This document shows, piece by piece, positions 31,872 to 39,558 of a DNA stretch of 55,891 nucleotides. Under the pieces are notes generated by a model. That model saw nothing but the letters and a program-made list of their open reading frames with translations, was not told the DNA's origin and ran no database searches. Source of the stretch: Gp7-AA10 sp035516895 (lineage in GTDB: Bacteria; Acidobacteriota; Thermoanaerobaculia; Gp7-AA8); contig DATIZY010000145.1 of the NCBI GenBank assembly GCA_035516895.1, forward strand, positions 1 to 55,891, given 5' to 3'. The translations under genes and the position numbers were made by a program. Within the stretch, counting starts at the first letter, position 1. The number at the start of each line of letters is the position of its first letter.

Positions 31872-32966
31872 TCAGTGCACGTGCGCGGGATGGTGCAGGC
31901 CGTGCGTGTGGCCCGCGAGACCGCTCTCGACCTGCGACGCGACCTGCCGCGCGAGCTCGACGAATGCCTGCGCCGCGGCCGACGTCGGATCGAGCACGAC
32001 GATCGGCTCGCCGCTGTCGCCACCGACGACCACCTTCGGATCGATCGGCACTTCGCCGAGGAACGGGACGCCCAACATTTCGGCGGTTTTGCGGCCGCCG
32101 CCGTGGCCGAAGATCTCTGTCCGCTCGCCGCAATGCGAGCAGATGTAGTAGCTCATGTTCTCGATGATGCCGAGGACCGGGACGTTGACCTTGCGGAACA
32201 TTGCGAGGCCTTTGCGCGCGTCGATGAGCGCGACGTCCTGCGGCGTGGTCACGACCACCGCGCCGGTCAGCGGAACTTTCTGCGTGAGCGTGAGCTGCGC
32301 GTCGCCGGTGCCGGGCGGCAGATCGATGATCATGAAGTCGAGGTTGCCCCACTTCACGTCGGTGAGGAACTGATCGAGAGCCTTCATCACCATCGGACCG
32401 CGCCAGATCACCGGCGTATCGGGATCGGTGATGAGGCCGAGCGACATCGTCTTCACGCCGTGGTTCTCCATCGGCATGATCTTCTCGTCGCGCTCGTCGA
32501 TCTGCGGACGCCCTTCGATGCCGAGCATCATCTGCTGCGACGGACCGTAGATGTCGGCGTCGAGGAGGCCAACGGTGTACCCGAGCGATCGCAGCGCGAG
32601 CGAGAGGTTCGTCGACACCGTCGACTTTCCGACGCCGCCTTTTCCGGAGGCGACGGCGATCTTGAATCGCACGCCTTCGAGAATCCCCGCCTGTCCGCCG
32701 GTCATCGGTCCGGCCATCTGCCGCGGCGCGACATCGACGCTCGCGCGCACGTTCTGTACGCCGGGAATCGCGCGCACTGCCTTCTCCGCGTCTTCGGCGA
32801 GATGCTTGCCGACGGCGGGATTCTCGGTCTGAAAGCGGATGGTGAAGGTGACATCGGCGCCGTCGATCCGGACGTCGTGCACGAAGCCGAATGAAACGAT
32901 GTCGCGCGAGAGCCCCGGAAAGCGGACCTTCTTCAGCGCTTCAAGAACCTGTTCCTGCGTGGGCAT
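31872..32966 (-). CDS. mrp: Mrp/ApbC-family Fe-S cluster carrier ATPase
   Basis: A 364-aa P-loop ATPase that carries or transfers 4Fe-4S clusters. The N-terminal DUF59/FeS-assembly domain (about 5-85) is followed by the deviant Walker A GKGGVGKST (about 109-117), DADIYGPSQ, the MIIDLPPGTGD switch and the cluster-binding CSHC (in YICSHCGERTEIFG, about 276-279). The extreme C-terminus is His-rich (HTHGLHHPAHVH), unusual for the family and possibly metal-binding. It overlaps the LOG gene by 26 nt. Confidence 0.93.
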   Translation of the reverse strand: MPTQEQVLEALKKVRFPGLSRDIVSFGFVHDVRIDGADVTFTIRFQTENPAVGKHLAEDAEKAVRAIPGVQNVRASVDVAPRQMAGPMTGGQAGILEGVRFKIAVASGKGGVGKSTVSTNLSLALRSLGYTVGLLDADIYGPSQQMMLGIEGRPQIDERDEKIMPMENHGVKTMSLGLITDPDTPVIWRGPMVMKALDQFLTDVKWGNLDFMIIDLPPGTGDAQLTLTQKVPLTGAVVVTTPQDVALIDARKGLAMFRKVNVPVLGIIENMSYYICSHCGERTEIFGHGGGRKTAEMLGVPFLGEVPIDPKVVVGGDSGEPIVVLDPTSAAAQAFVELARQVASQVESGLAGHTHGLHHPAHVH

Positions 32967-33726
32967 TCGCTTTCCCCTCTCCTTTGAACTGCTCGTACGA
33001 GGCGCTGATGATCGGAATCGCTTCTTTCGCGGAGCCGACGACGGAGACGATGCTCAGGTCCTTCGCGCCGCAGAGGCCCCTCTGGACCATCGTCCGGTCG
33101 ACCCACTCGATCAGACCGCCCCACATTGTACCGACGAGGATCAGCGGATGCTGGGTCATGTGCTTGACCTGCAGAAGCTGCCAGACCATGAACAGCTCGA
33201 GCGCCGTGCCGATGCCGCCCGGCATGACGATGAACGCGCTCGACAGCCGCACGAAGTGATGCAGGCGCGAGAAAAACGTGCGGTGGCGGAAGACTTTGTC
33301 GACGAACGGATTCGCCTGCTCTTCGCTCGGAAGATGGATCGCGAGTCCGAACGACCGAGCCTTGCTTTCCACCTGCCCCTCGGTCGCGCCGGAATTCGCC
33401 GCTTCCATCAGGCCGGGACCGCCGCCGGTGACGATGTCGACACCCATGCGCGCGAGCTCGTAGCTGAGCGACTTCACCTCGTCATAAATCGGGTCGCCGC
33501 GGCGGATACGCGAGCTGCCGAAGATGGAAACGCGATAGTGCTCGACCCGCTCCGGCTGGATCTGATCGAGATCGTTGATGGTCTCCCACAGCTGGTAGAT
33601 GGCCTTGTCGAGGATGTGGCTCGGGTCGACGCCGGACCGCCGCTTCGATTGTCCCCGACGGAGCTCTTCCAGCTCGGGAGTCGTCGTGTTGCGTCGCTGA
33701 TTCGTGGCCATTTGCCGGGCGGCCAT
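32941..33726 (-). CDS. LOG-family (TIGR00730-type) protein
   Basis: A 261-aa Rossmann-fold protein with the LOG motif PGGIGTALE (about 168-176) and the GGGPGLMEAAN loop (about 100-110). LOG proteins are cytokinin-riboside-monophosphate phosphoribohydrolases or pyrimidine/purine-nucleotide N-glycosidases (PpnN-like). The N-terminal about 45 residues (basic, QRRNTTTPELEEL) are an extension before the fold. Start 33726 or 33711 is possible. The 3' end overlaps mrp. Confidence 0.87.
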   Translation of the reverse strand: MAARQMATNQRRNTTTPELEELRRGQSKRRSGVDPSHILDKAIYQLWETINDLDQIQPERVEHYRVSIFGSSRIRRGDPIYDEVKSLSYELARMGVDIVTGGGPGLMEAANSGATEGQVESKARSFGLAIHLPSEEQANPFVDKVFRHRTFFSRLHHFVRLSSAFIVMPGGIGTALELFMVWQLLQVKHMTQHPLILVGTMWGGLIEWVDRTMVQRGLCGAKDLSIVSVVGSAKEAIPIISASYEQFKGEGKANAHAGTGS

Positions 33727-33742
33727 CTTACTCGATGATCTT

Positions 33743-33777
33743 CCCGCCCGCTGCTCGCCCCTCGCCGCTCGCTATTT
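33743..33777. repeat. heptamer array G2 (GCCGCTC)
   Basis: CCCGCCC, GCTGCTC, GCCCCTC, GCCGCTC, GCTATTT in phase with a 7-bp period. It covers the SPOR gene stop (33772-33774) and fills the gap to the LOG gene. The words resemble the reverse complement of array G1. Confidence 0.7.
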
Positions 33778-34389
33778 CGTGATCCAGACGTCTTTCGAGA
33801 ACTGCTTGAGCTTCGCCTCGGCCGCGTGCGCTTCGGCTTCGCTCGCGAACTTCACGCGCACGCGGAAGACCGTGCCTTTCTCGGTCGCGCCGCGCTCGAC
33901 GTAGGCGGACGTGAAGCCTCCTTCGATCAGTTTCGCAGCGAGGGTTTCGGCGGTCTTTTGATCGGAAGTCGACACCAGTTGCGCGTAGGCGGGGCCGGCG
34001 TCCGGAGCGGCTTCAGCCGGCCGGCCGGCTGAAACGGGGCCGTTGTGCGGGCCGGCTTCAGCCGGCTGTCCGACTGAAGTCGTCACCACACTCGCCCCTT
34101 CGATCGTCGCCGGCTGCGGTGCGCGGGCCGGCGCAGGCTCGGCAGCGGGCTCCTTGAAGTCCTCGTCGGCGACGACCCTCTTCGCTGCAGGTACCGCGGT
34201 CGTTTCGGCGATCACCGGCGAGTCCTTGCGGACCACGAGGTGCTCGTCGGTCGCGCCGCGGCCGATCAGAAGGCCGAACGCGAACGCCGCCGCGAGCGAG
34301 AGCAGCAGCAGGACGAAGGCGACGAACGCCTGTCCCGCGGTCAAAGAGATTTCGTAGTGGGATTGATCGTCGGTGAGAACTTCTTCCAT
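33772..34389 (-). CDS. SPOR-domain membrane protein
   Basis: A 205-aa protein with a cytoplasmic N-terminus, one transmembrane helix (about 19-43), a low-complexity Pro/Ala linker (about 75-130) and a C-terminal SPOR domain (about 133-205, YAQLVSTSDQKTAETLAAKL, ending KDVWITK). SPOR domains bind denuded septal peptidoglycan, so it is probably a division-site protein. The linker segment at 34008-34066 is written by a palindromic repeat (GCCGGCTTCAGCCGGC twice), encoding two copies of a QPAEA/RPAEA-type motif. Confidence 0.82.
   Translation of the reverse strand: MEEVLTDDQSHYEISLTAGQAFVAFVLLLLSLAAAFAFGLLIGRGATDEHLVVRKDSPVIAETTAVPAAKRVVADEDFKEPAAEPAPARAPQPATIEGASVVTTSVGQPAEAGPHNGPVSAGRPAEAAPDAGPAYAQLVSTSDQKTAETLAAKLIEGGFTSAYVERGATEKGTVFRVRVKFASEAEAHAAEAKLKQFSKDVWITK
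34008..34066. repeat. palindromic repeat inside the SPOR gene
   Basis: CGGCTTCAGCCGG at 34008-34020 and CCGGCTTCAGCCGGC at 34052-34066, with CCGGCTGAAAC between. It resembles intergenic repeats of this genome (see 7290-7346) but lies in frame in the linker. Confidence 0.6.
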
Positions 34390-34412
34390 TGCACGCCCTC
34401 CGCTTCCATGGA

Positions 34413-35087
34413 CTACTGCGGCTGTGCGCCGGGCGGCGCCGCCGCGTTCCAGTTTGTGTGATAGACGACCCCGTTGTCAAAGTAGATGGCCGAGGCGCCT
34501 CCGTCGGCTTTCGGGTAGATCCAGACGGAGTAGACGCGGCTGTTCTGCACGACCTGTTTGATCCAGTCTTCGCGCGGGAGACCGACGAGCTTCCGCACGT
34601 CGTCTTCTTTCATTCCGGTATGCACGTTGGCAAATGCGGTGATGGAGACGTAGCGCCGGCTCTCGGCCGTCGCGACGCGCTGATTCGCCTCCGGATCGGT
34701 GGGATCGAGCCGCACCGCGGCGCGGTAGAACTCGAGCGCTTTGTCGTAGCGCGAGAGCAGGTTCATGTACTCATCGCCCATGAGAATCTTTTCGCGGACC
34801 AGAAGCTTCGCCGCGCGGGGATCGTGCGTGCGGTCGTAGTACTCCTTCACCTTGTCCATGAACGGGGCGTACATCGGCTCGAGTTTCTTGTGGGTCTCGA
34901 GCGTCGCCTCGATCAGCTTTTTGCGCGGCGCGTCGGGCGGCGGCGCGGGCTGTGCCTTCCGCACCGATTCGATCCACGCGTAGTCGGTCATGATCTGACC
35001 CCATTCGCGATCGTTCGGCTGATTGGGAGAGCTGGTGGTGCAGGCAGCAACGAGGATTGTTGTGAGGAGGACCAGGGCGGGGCGCAT
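34413..35087 (-). CDS. lipoprotein with TPR-like and BamE/SmpA-like regions
   Basis: A 224-aa protein with a lipobox signal (VLLTTILVAACTTS, Cys at about 16). A helical TPR-like segment (about 110-150, YDKALEFYRAAVRLDPTDPEA) precedes a C-terminal domain resembling BamE/SmpA (VHTGMKEDDVRKLVGLP, then VYSVWIYPKADGGASAIYFDNGVV). It probably sits in the outer membrane or periplasm. ATG 35087 is preferred to the TTG two codons upstream. The family assignment of the last domain is tentative. Confidence 0.65.
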   Translation of the reverse strand: MRPALVLLTTILVAACTTSSPNQPNDREWGQIMTDYAWIESVRKAQPAPPPDAPRKKLIEATLETHKKLEPMYAPFMDKVKEYYDRTHDPRAAKLLVREKILMGDEYMNLLSRYDKALEFYRAAVRLDPTDPEANQRVATAESRRYVSITAFANVHTGMKEDDVRKLVGLPREDWIKQVVQNSRVYSVWIYPKADGGASAIYFDNGVVYHTNWNAAAPPGAQPQ

Positions 35088-35163
35088 TGGCAATGATTGT
35101 AAAAGAGGTTGGATCGGCGAGATTCGTGAGTCGCGGTTGGACGACCGAAGAGCTCAGGCCCTC

Positions 35164-35213
35164 CCACCCGCTACAGCCACCCGCTACCCGCCCCCACCCG
35201 CTACCCGCTATTT
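35164..35213. repeat. heptamer array E (GCTACCC)
   Basis: Repeated GCTACCC/GCTACAG words separated by 7 bp with small insertions (CCACCC, GCCCCCACCC), ending GCTACCC, GCTATTT. It overlaps the DUF4388 stop codon (35208-35210). It is less regular than the other arrays, and no inverted arm is seen. Confidence 0.65.
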
Positions 35214-36317
35214 CTTGACCTTCTGCACCATCGCGATGACGTCGCGCTCGAGCGAGGTCCCGCCGAATTCACTCTTCACTTCGAGAATCCATCCGTACAG
35301 CAGCTCGTGCAGAACCGTGTGCACGATCAGTCCCTGATTCTCCGATCCGGAGGCGATCAGGTTGTTCAGCAGCTGATCGAAATCGATGCGCCCCTCGTTG
35401 ACCATGTTCATGCCGCTCAGGTACGGCAGCATGTCGGGCGACAGATGCAGCACCACGCGATCGATGAAGTCGTAGATGTGATCGCCGATTTTCTGGAAGA
35501 CGAGATTGAAGATGCCCTGATACGCGGTGTTGTAGCGCTCCACGAGCGCCGCCAGCTCGTATTCGCTCTCTTCCGCCTGCTTCGTCTCGACGACCGCCTG
35601 CCCCTCCGCGTCCTGAATCAGATTCACCGTCAGGAGACCCCAGATCGTCTTGCAGCTCGCGAAATTCGACAGGTAGCTGTGGCGGACGATGTCTTCGATC
35701 TTCGTCGGCTCGGCGACGAGGTTGAACACGTGGTTCTCCTCCTCGTTGAGCTCGAGAGCGAAGCTGCGCGCGTTCGAGCCTGGCGCCTGCTCGAGAATGC
35801 GATCGGGCCGGCCGAGCCCGCGCGTGATCAGCGACCAGAAGCCGATGCTGGCAATTCCGTCGAGGATCAGCCGTTCGGTCGACAGCGGCAGCGCGGGGAT
35901 GTCGTCGGGAAAGTCGTGCGTGAACTCGATCGTGTAGCTGCCGGTGCGGTAGCGCATGGCGTTGAGCACGATCGCACTCGCCTGACGCTCGACGGCGCGG
36001 CTCAGATCTTCGGGCTGCAAAAAGCCGAGCTCCACCAGCAGTGCGCCGACGCGGCGCGGCGTCACCAGCCGTTCGGTCACCTGGTTGTATTGCTCGAGAT
36101 TCAGCTCACCGCCGCGAAGAAGAACTTCGCCGAGGCCCATGTCGGGATCGGTGCTCGAGGCGAAGGTGATTTTCCCTTCGCTCACGTAGATCACATCGGT
36201 ACGGCCGAGCCCTTCGAGCGACACGATGGCCGTCTCGCTGCTCCGAATCAATGAGCGAAAGAGATCGGGAACGGTCGTCTCCGCGAGCGTTCCCTGGATG
36301 CTGAGATCTTCAGACAT
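35208..36317 (-). CDS. DUF4388-domain signalling protein A
   Basis: A 369-aa protein. An N-terminal DUF4388 (PATAN-type) domain (about 5-100, LSIQGTLAETTVPDLFRSLIRSSETAI) is followed by a second region repeating the DUF4388 theme (LGEVLLRGGELNLEQYNQV, YRTGSYTIEFTHDFP). A long helical C-terminal domain (about 210-369) is of unknown fold. DUF4388 proteins are cytoplasmic and are linked to gliding, two-component and c-di-GMP networks. It lies 75 bp after the diguanylate cyclase gene and is probably co-transcribed with it. Confidence 0.78.
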   Translation of the reverse strand: MSEDLSIQGTLAETTVPDLFRSLIRSSETAIVSLEGLGRTDVIYVSEGKITFASSTDPDMGLGEVLLRGGELNLEQYNQVTERLVTPRRVGALLVELGFLQPEDLSRAVERQASAIVLNAMRYRTGSYTIEFTHDFPDDIPALPLSTERLILDGIASIGFWSLITRGLGRPDRILEQAPGSNARSFALELNEEENHVFNLVAEPTKIEDIVRHSYLSNFASCKTIWGLLTVNLIQDAEGQAVVETKQAEESEYELAALVERYNTAYQGIFNLVFQKIGDHIYDFIDRVVLHLSPDMLPYLSGMNMVNEGRIDFDQLLNNLIASGSENQGLIVHTVLHELLYGWILEVKSEFGGTSLERDVIAMVQKVKK

Positions 36318-36325
36318 TGTTCACG

Positions 36326-36395
36326 GTGCCCTGTGCCCAGCGCCCTGTGCGCTCCTCAGCCGGGCACGAGGCACGGGAAACGGGGCACTGTTTCA
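36326..36395. repeat. heptamer array F (GTGCCCT / GGGGCAC), palindromic
   Basis: GTGCCCT, GTGCCCA, GCGCCCT, GTGCGCT, CCTCAGC, CGGGCAC, GAGGCAC, GGGAAAC, GGGGCAC, TGTTTCA: ten consecutive 7-mers. Left words (GTGCCC) are complementary to right words (GGGCAC). The last heptamer contains the GGDEF-gene stop (36393-36395). Confidence 0.85.
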
Positions 36396-37688
36396 TTGCG
36401 CCGACGCCGGCCGGATGTGCTCGACCGTCGCGATTCCGACGGCATTCTTCGTCGTCGATTTCACGCGATACATCGCCGCGTCCGCCTGCCGGATCAGATC
36501 GTCTTTGCTCAGGCCGTGGGTCGGATACGTCGCGATCCCGAAGCTCGCGGTGACGGAGATCTCCACCGTGCCGTCGATGATGAACGACGTCGCGGTGAGC
36601 GATTTGCGGACGCGGTTCGCCACGGCCATCGCCTGCTCCTGATCGGTCTCCGGCAGGACGATGCAGAACTCGTCGCCTCCGAAGCGGATCACCTTGTCGA
36701 TCGTTCGCACCGCCGTGAGGATCCGCTTCGCCACTTCCTGCAGGGTTCTCGAACCGGTGAGATGGCCGTAGAAATTGTTGACCATCTTCAGGTCGTCGAG
36801 ATCGAGAAAGATGATGCTGAAGAGCGATCCGTAGCGTCGGGAGCGCTCGATTTCCTCATCGAGGTAGCTCTCGAAGAAGCGGCGGTTGAAGGCCTTGGTC
36901 AGATCGTCGCGCATCGCCAGATCGCGGCTTCGCGACAACTGATAGATGTTGCCGAGGACCGAAGCGACAGCACGGACGTAGTCGGTGACCTGCTCGATCA
37001 CCGCCTCGTCGACGTTGTCGGTCGGCGCGAGCGGCACGCGGATCACGCCGACGAGATCGTGCTCGACCTGCAGGGGAATCACGATCATCCCCGACGTGCG
37101 ATCGGCGGCGAACGAATGGCCCGACGACAGCGCCCGCTGCAGCAGATCGGCCGGGATGCCGGGCAGGAACTCGCCCGTCTCGTGGGCGTCGGGATCGTTC
37201 GTGAAGCTCACGACGTAGCGCTCGAGCCGCGGGTCGTGCAGGAACAGCGTCCCGCGCGGCATGCCGAGGAGGTCGAGGACGGTGCGGGTGATGCGCTCGG
37301 AGACCGCGCCGGCGTCCGAGAGCGACATCAGCTCGTGGATCTGCTTGAGAAACGTCACCTCGGTCTCGAGCTGCGAGGCGTGCACGGCGGCGTCGACGAG
37401 ATCGCAGGCAAACGAGAGATACTCGTGCGGTTTCGTCAGAAACGATTTGCGGTCGATGTAAATCTCGCCCTGCCGCCGCTGCGCAGGCTCCTCCATGTCG
37501 AGAACGATGCGGACGATGCTCTTGCGCGGAGGCGGCGACAGCACGGCGTGCGAATCGCGATCGATGACGGCGATGCGGCTGACTTCCCGCTCGATTCCGG
37601 AATCGGCAAACTTCAATTCCGGACACTTCTGCCGCAACGTGGACACGAGGTCCGATCCGCTGTAAACGCCGATCGTCTGCTGAATCAA
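36393..37688 (-). CDS. GAF-GGDEF diguanylate cyclase
   Basis: A 431-aa protein with an N-terminal region of unknown type (about 1-110), a GAF domain (about 115-265) and a GGDEF domain (about 270-425) with an intact RFGGDEF active site. An RTID inhibitory I-site lies exactly five residues before GGDEF, so the enzyme should make c-di-GMP and be feedback-inhibited. No transmembrane segment is visible. The start is TTG 37688, with TAGAAT 7 nt upstream. The DUF4388 gene downstream may be a partner in the same pathway. Confidence 0.9.
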   Translation of the reverse strand: MIQQTIGVYSGSDLVSTLRQKCPELKFADSGIEREVSRIAVIDRDSHAVLSPPPRKSIVRIVLDMEEPAQRRQGEIYIDRKSFLTKPHEYLSFACDLVDAAVHASQLETEVTFLKQIHELMSLSDAGAVSERITRTVLDLLGMPRGTLFLHDPRLERYVVSFTNDPDAHETGEFLPGIPADLLQRALSSGHSFAADRTSGMIVIPLQVEHDLVGVIRVPLAPTDNVDEAVIEQVTDYVRAVASVLGNIYQLSRSRDLAMRDDLTKAFNRRFFESYLDEEIERSRRYGSLFSIIFLDLDDLKMVNNFYGHLTGSRTLQEVAKRILTAVRTIDKVIRFGGDEFCIVLPETDQEQAMAVANRVRKSLTATSFIIDGTVEISVTASFGIATYPTHGLSKDDLIRQADAAMYRVKSTTKNAVGIATVEHIRPASAQ

Positions 37689-37695
37689 GCGGTTA

Positions 37696-37705
37696 ATTCT
37701 ACAAT
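37696..37705. promoter_or_regulatory. overlapping divergent -10 boxes
   Basis: On the minus strand TAGAAT (37696-37701) is 7 nt before the cyclase TTG. On the plus strand TACAAT (37700-37705) is 12 nt before GTG 37718. The two hexamers share two base pairs, so the divergent promoters should compete. Confidence 0.5.
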
Positions 37706-37717
37706 GCGCGGCCGCCT

Positions 37718-38368
37718 GTGCGTATCGTGCAGATCCTCCCGCCTCACCCGACCGAGTACGAGAAGAAATGCGCCCGGATCGACCTCGCGCTGTTGCAAAA
37801 CGTGGAGCTTAGCCGTGATGTAACGTTAATTTACGGCAAGCCGCCGGTCAGCGATTTGCCGGAGGCGGTCGAGGAGCGCTGGTTTCATGGAGCGGAGGAC
37901 GCTCAGCCAGCCGGCGGCGGCCTGAGCGGTCGTCGCCGCACGATCGCCAGCTTCCGCCGCGAGTCGATCGTGCCGCTCGTCGAGCAGACGATGGCGCGGC
38001 TGCATCGCACGCGCGAAGACATCGACTGGCTGCTGGTCGATGAGCCGCCGGCGGATTTCACGCCGTTCGACGCATGGATCGATCCGGCGATCGAGGAGAG
38101 CGACCTCGACGGATTCGTGGCCGAAGCGCTCGTCGCGGGCAAAATCGTCGTCGCCGCGCGGATTCCCATCAACATCAAGCGGCTCGAGAAGGGACGGACG
38201 GGGCTGCTCGTTCCACAATGTGATCCGAACGAGCTCACTCATGCGATACTAGCCGCCCTGTTCAAGCCGGAAGTCGCCGAGACGAGAATCGAAGCCGCGA
38301 AGCAAACGATTTCGAAGTTCCGACCCCGGCAGCGCCTCCGCGCACTGATCCAGCTCCTTCACGCATGA
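37718..38368 (+). CDS. GT4-like glycosyltransferase C-terminal-half protein
   Basis: A 216-aa protein whose second half (about 130-200: FVAEALVAGKIVVAARIPIN, then GRTGLLVPQCDPNELTHAI) matches the nucleotide-sugar-binding end of GT-B (GT4) glycosyltransferases. The first half (RIVQILPPHPTEYEKKCARIDLALL) is much too short to be the acceptor domain. It may be a degenerate or regulatory half-enzyme. GTG 37718 is the start. The stop overlaps the next gene as ATGA, tying it to RNA-processing genes downstream. Codons for VTLIY at about 37820 are AT-rich. Confidence 0.5.
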   Translation: MRIVQILPPHPTEYEKKCARIDLALLQNVELSRDVTLIYGKPPVSDLPEAVEERWFHGAEDAQPAGGGLSGRRRTIASFRRESIVPLVEQTMARLHRTREDIDWLLVDEPPADFTPFDAWIDPAIEESDLDGFVAEALVAGKIVVAARIPINIKRLEKGRTGLLVPQCDPNELTHAILAALFKPEVAETRIEAAKQTISKFRPRQRLRALIQLLHA

Positions 38369-39558
38369 TCCGCCTCGATACCCTTGCCACTCCACAACGC
38401 CGCGCGCTCGATCTCATCAAGGAAGTCGCCGCCGAAAAAGGCCTCCGGGTGTACCTCGTCGGCGGCCCCGTCCGCGACCTCATCCTCGGCCGCACGGTGA
38501 TCGATCTCGATTTGACTCTCGAAGACCAGAGCTCGGTCCTCGCGCGCAGCGTTGCGAAGCGCATCAACGGCCGGGTGCGCTCGTACCCGCAGTTTCTAAC
38601 GTACAAGGTCACGGCGGACGACTTCCCGGAGATCGACATCGCTACGGCGAGGAGCGAGAAATACCGGCAGCCGGGCGCGCTGCCGGCCGTCAGCGCCGGT
38701 TCTCTCGTCGACGACCTGGTGCGGCGCGATTTCTCGATCAATGCCATCGCTCTCGATATCGTTTCCGGAGAGATCCACGATCCCATCGCGGGTCTACCGG
38801 ATGTGGAGAAACGGCGGATCCGAGTGCTCCATGAAGCGAGTTTTGCGGATGATCCGACGCGAATTTTTCGGGGCATCCGCCTCGCGACGCGCCTGCAATT
38901 TTCGATCGAAGAACACACCCTGGCGTTGATGCGCGAGGCGATCCGCACGGGCGCGCTCGCGACAGTTTCGAAGGAGCGGCTGTGGCGCGAGCTCTTCCTG
39001 GCGTTCGAAGAGGAGAACGCGCCCGACGTCATCGAGGCGCTGAACGACGCAGGCGCCCTGGAGCACCTCCTCGGCGAGCGAAAGATTCAGCGCGAGCGCC
39101 TCGACGAAGCGCGCCGAGTGCTCGCCGCAAATCCAGCACTCGACCGCGACGCCGTCTACCTCGGCGCGATGATGTACGGGAACGCGTCGCCCGTCGACCT
39201 CGAAGGATCGGGCCTCTCGCAGAAGCGCGTCCGCGTGGTCATGCAGATCGCGAACGAGATTCCGCGCTACGCCGATGCGCTCGCGGAAGCGGACAACGAT
39301 CACGCGCGGTTCAAGATGCTGAAGCACGCGTCGCCCGAGCTGCTGGCGCTCCTGCCCGCGGAGCGGGTCTCGAAGTTTCGCGAATACCAGAACTTCCGGA
39401 TTGCGCTGCGCGGCACCGATCTCGAGGTGCCCGCCGGCCCGCACATCGCGAAGGCGCTCGAGCGCGCCCGCGAGGCCGTCTTCACAGGCGAGATCAACCC
39501 GGACGAGGCTCGCTCTTTTGCGCGGGAGATGGCGATCAAGTATCTTAATCGTGAGTGA
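38365..39558 (+). CDS. CCA-adding enzyme / poly(A) polymerase-type tRNA nucleotidyltransferase
   Basis: A 397-aa class II nucleotidyltransferase. It shows VGGPVRDLILGR (about 32-43), the metal-binding DLDLTLE (about 48-54), RRDFSINAIALD (about 119-130), DPIAGLPD and DDPTRIFRGIRLATRL (about 162-177). The C-terminal half is helical. It adds or repairs the CCA end of tRNAs, or is an A-adding half of a split pair, which sequence alone does not resolve. It is coupled to both neighbours by ATGA/GTGA overlaps. Confidence 0.88.
   Translation: MIRLDTLATPQRRALDLIKEVAAEKGLRVYLVGGPVRDLILGRTVIDLDLTLEDQSSVLARSVAKRINGRVRSYPQFLTYKVTADDFPEIDIATARSEKYRQPGALPAVSAGSLVDDLVRRDFSINAIALDIVSGEIHDPIAGLPDVEKRRIRVLHEASFADDPTRIFRGIRLATRLQFSIEEHTLALMREAIRTGALATVSKERLWRELFLAFEEENAPDVIEALNDAGALEHLLGERKIQRERLDEARRVLAANPALDRDAVYLGAMMYGNASPVDLEGSGLSQKRVRVVMQIANEIPRYADALAEADNDHARFKMLKHASPELLALLPAERVSKFREYQNFRIALRGTDLEVPAGPHIAKALERAREAVFTGEINPDEARSFAREMAIKYLNRE

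Noticed and set aside
36333..37823. 496-aa plus-strand ORF opposite the GGDEF gene
   Set aside because: It is a shadow ORF with low-complexity Arg/Asp/His composition. The minus strand encodes intact GAF-GGDEF motifs.
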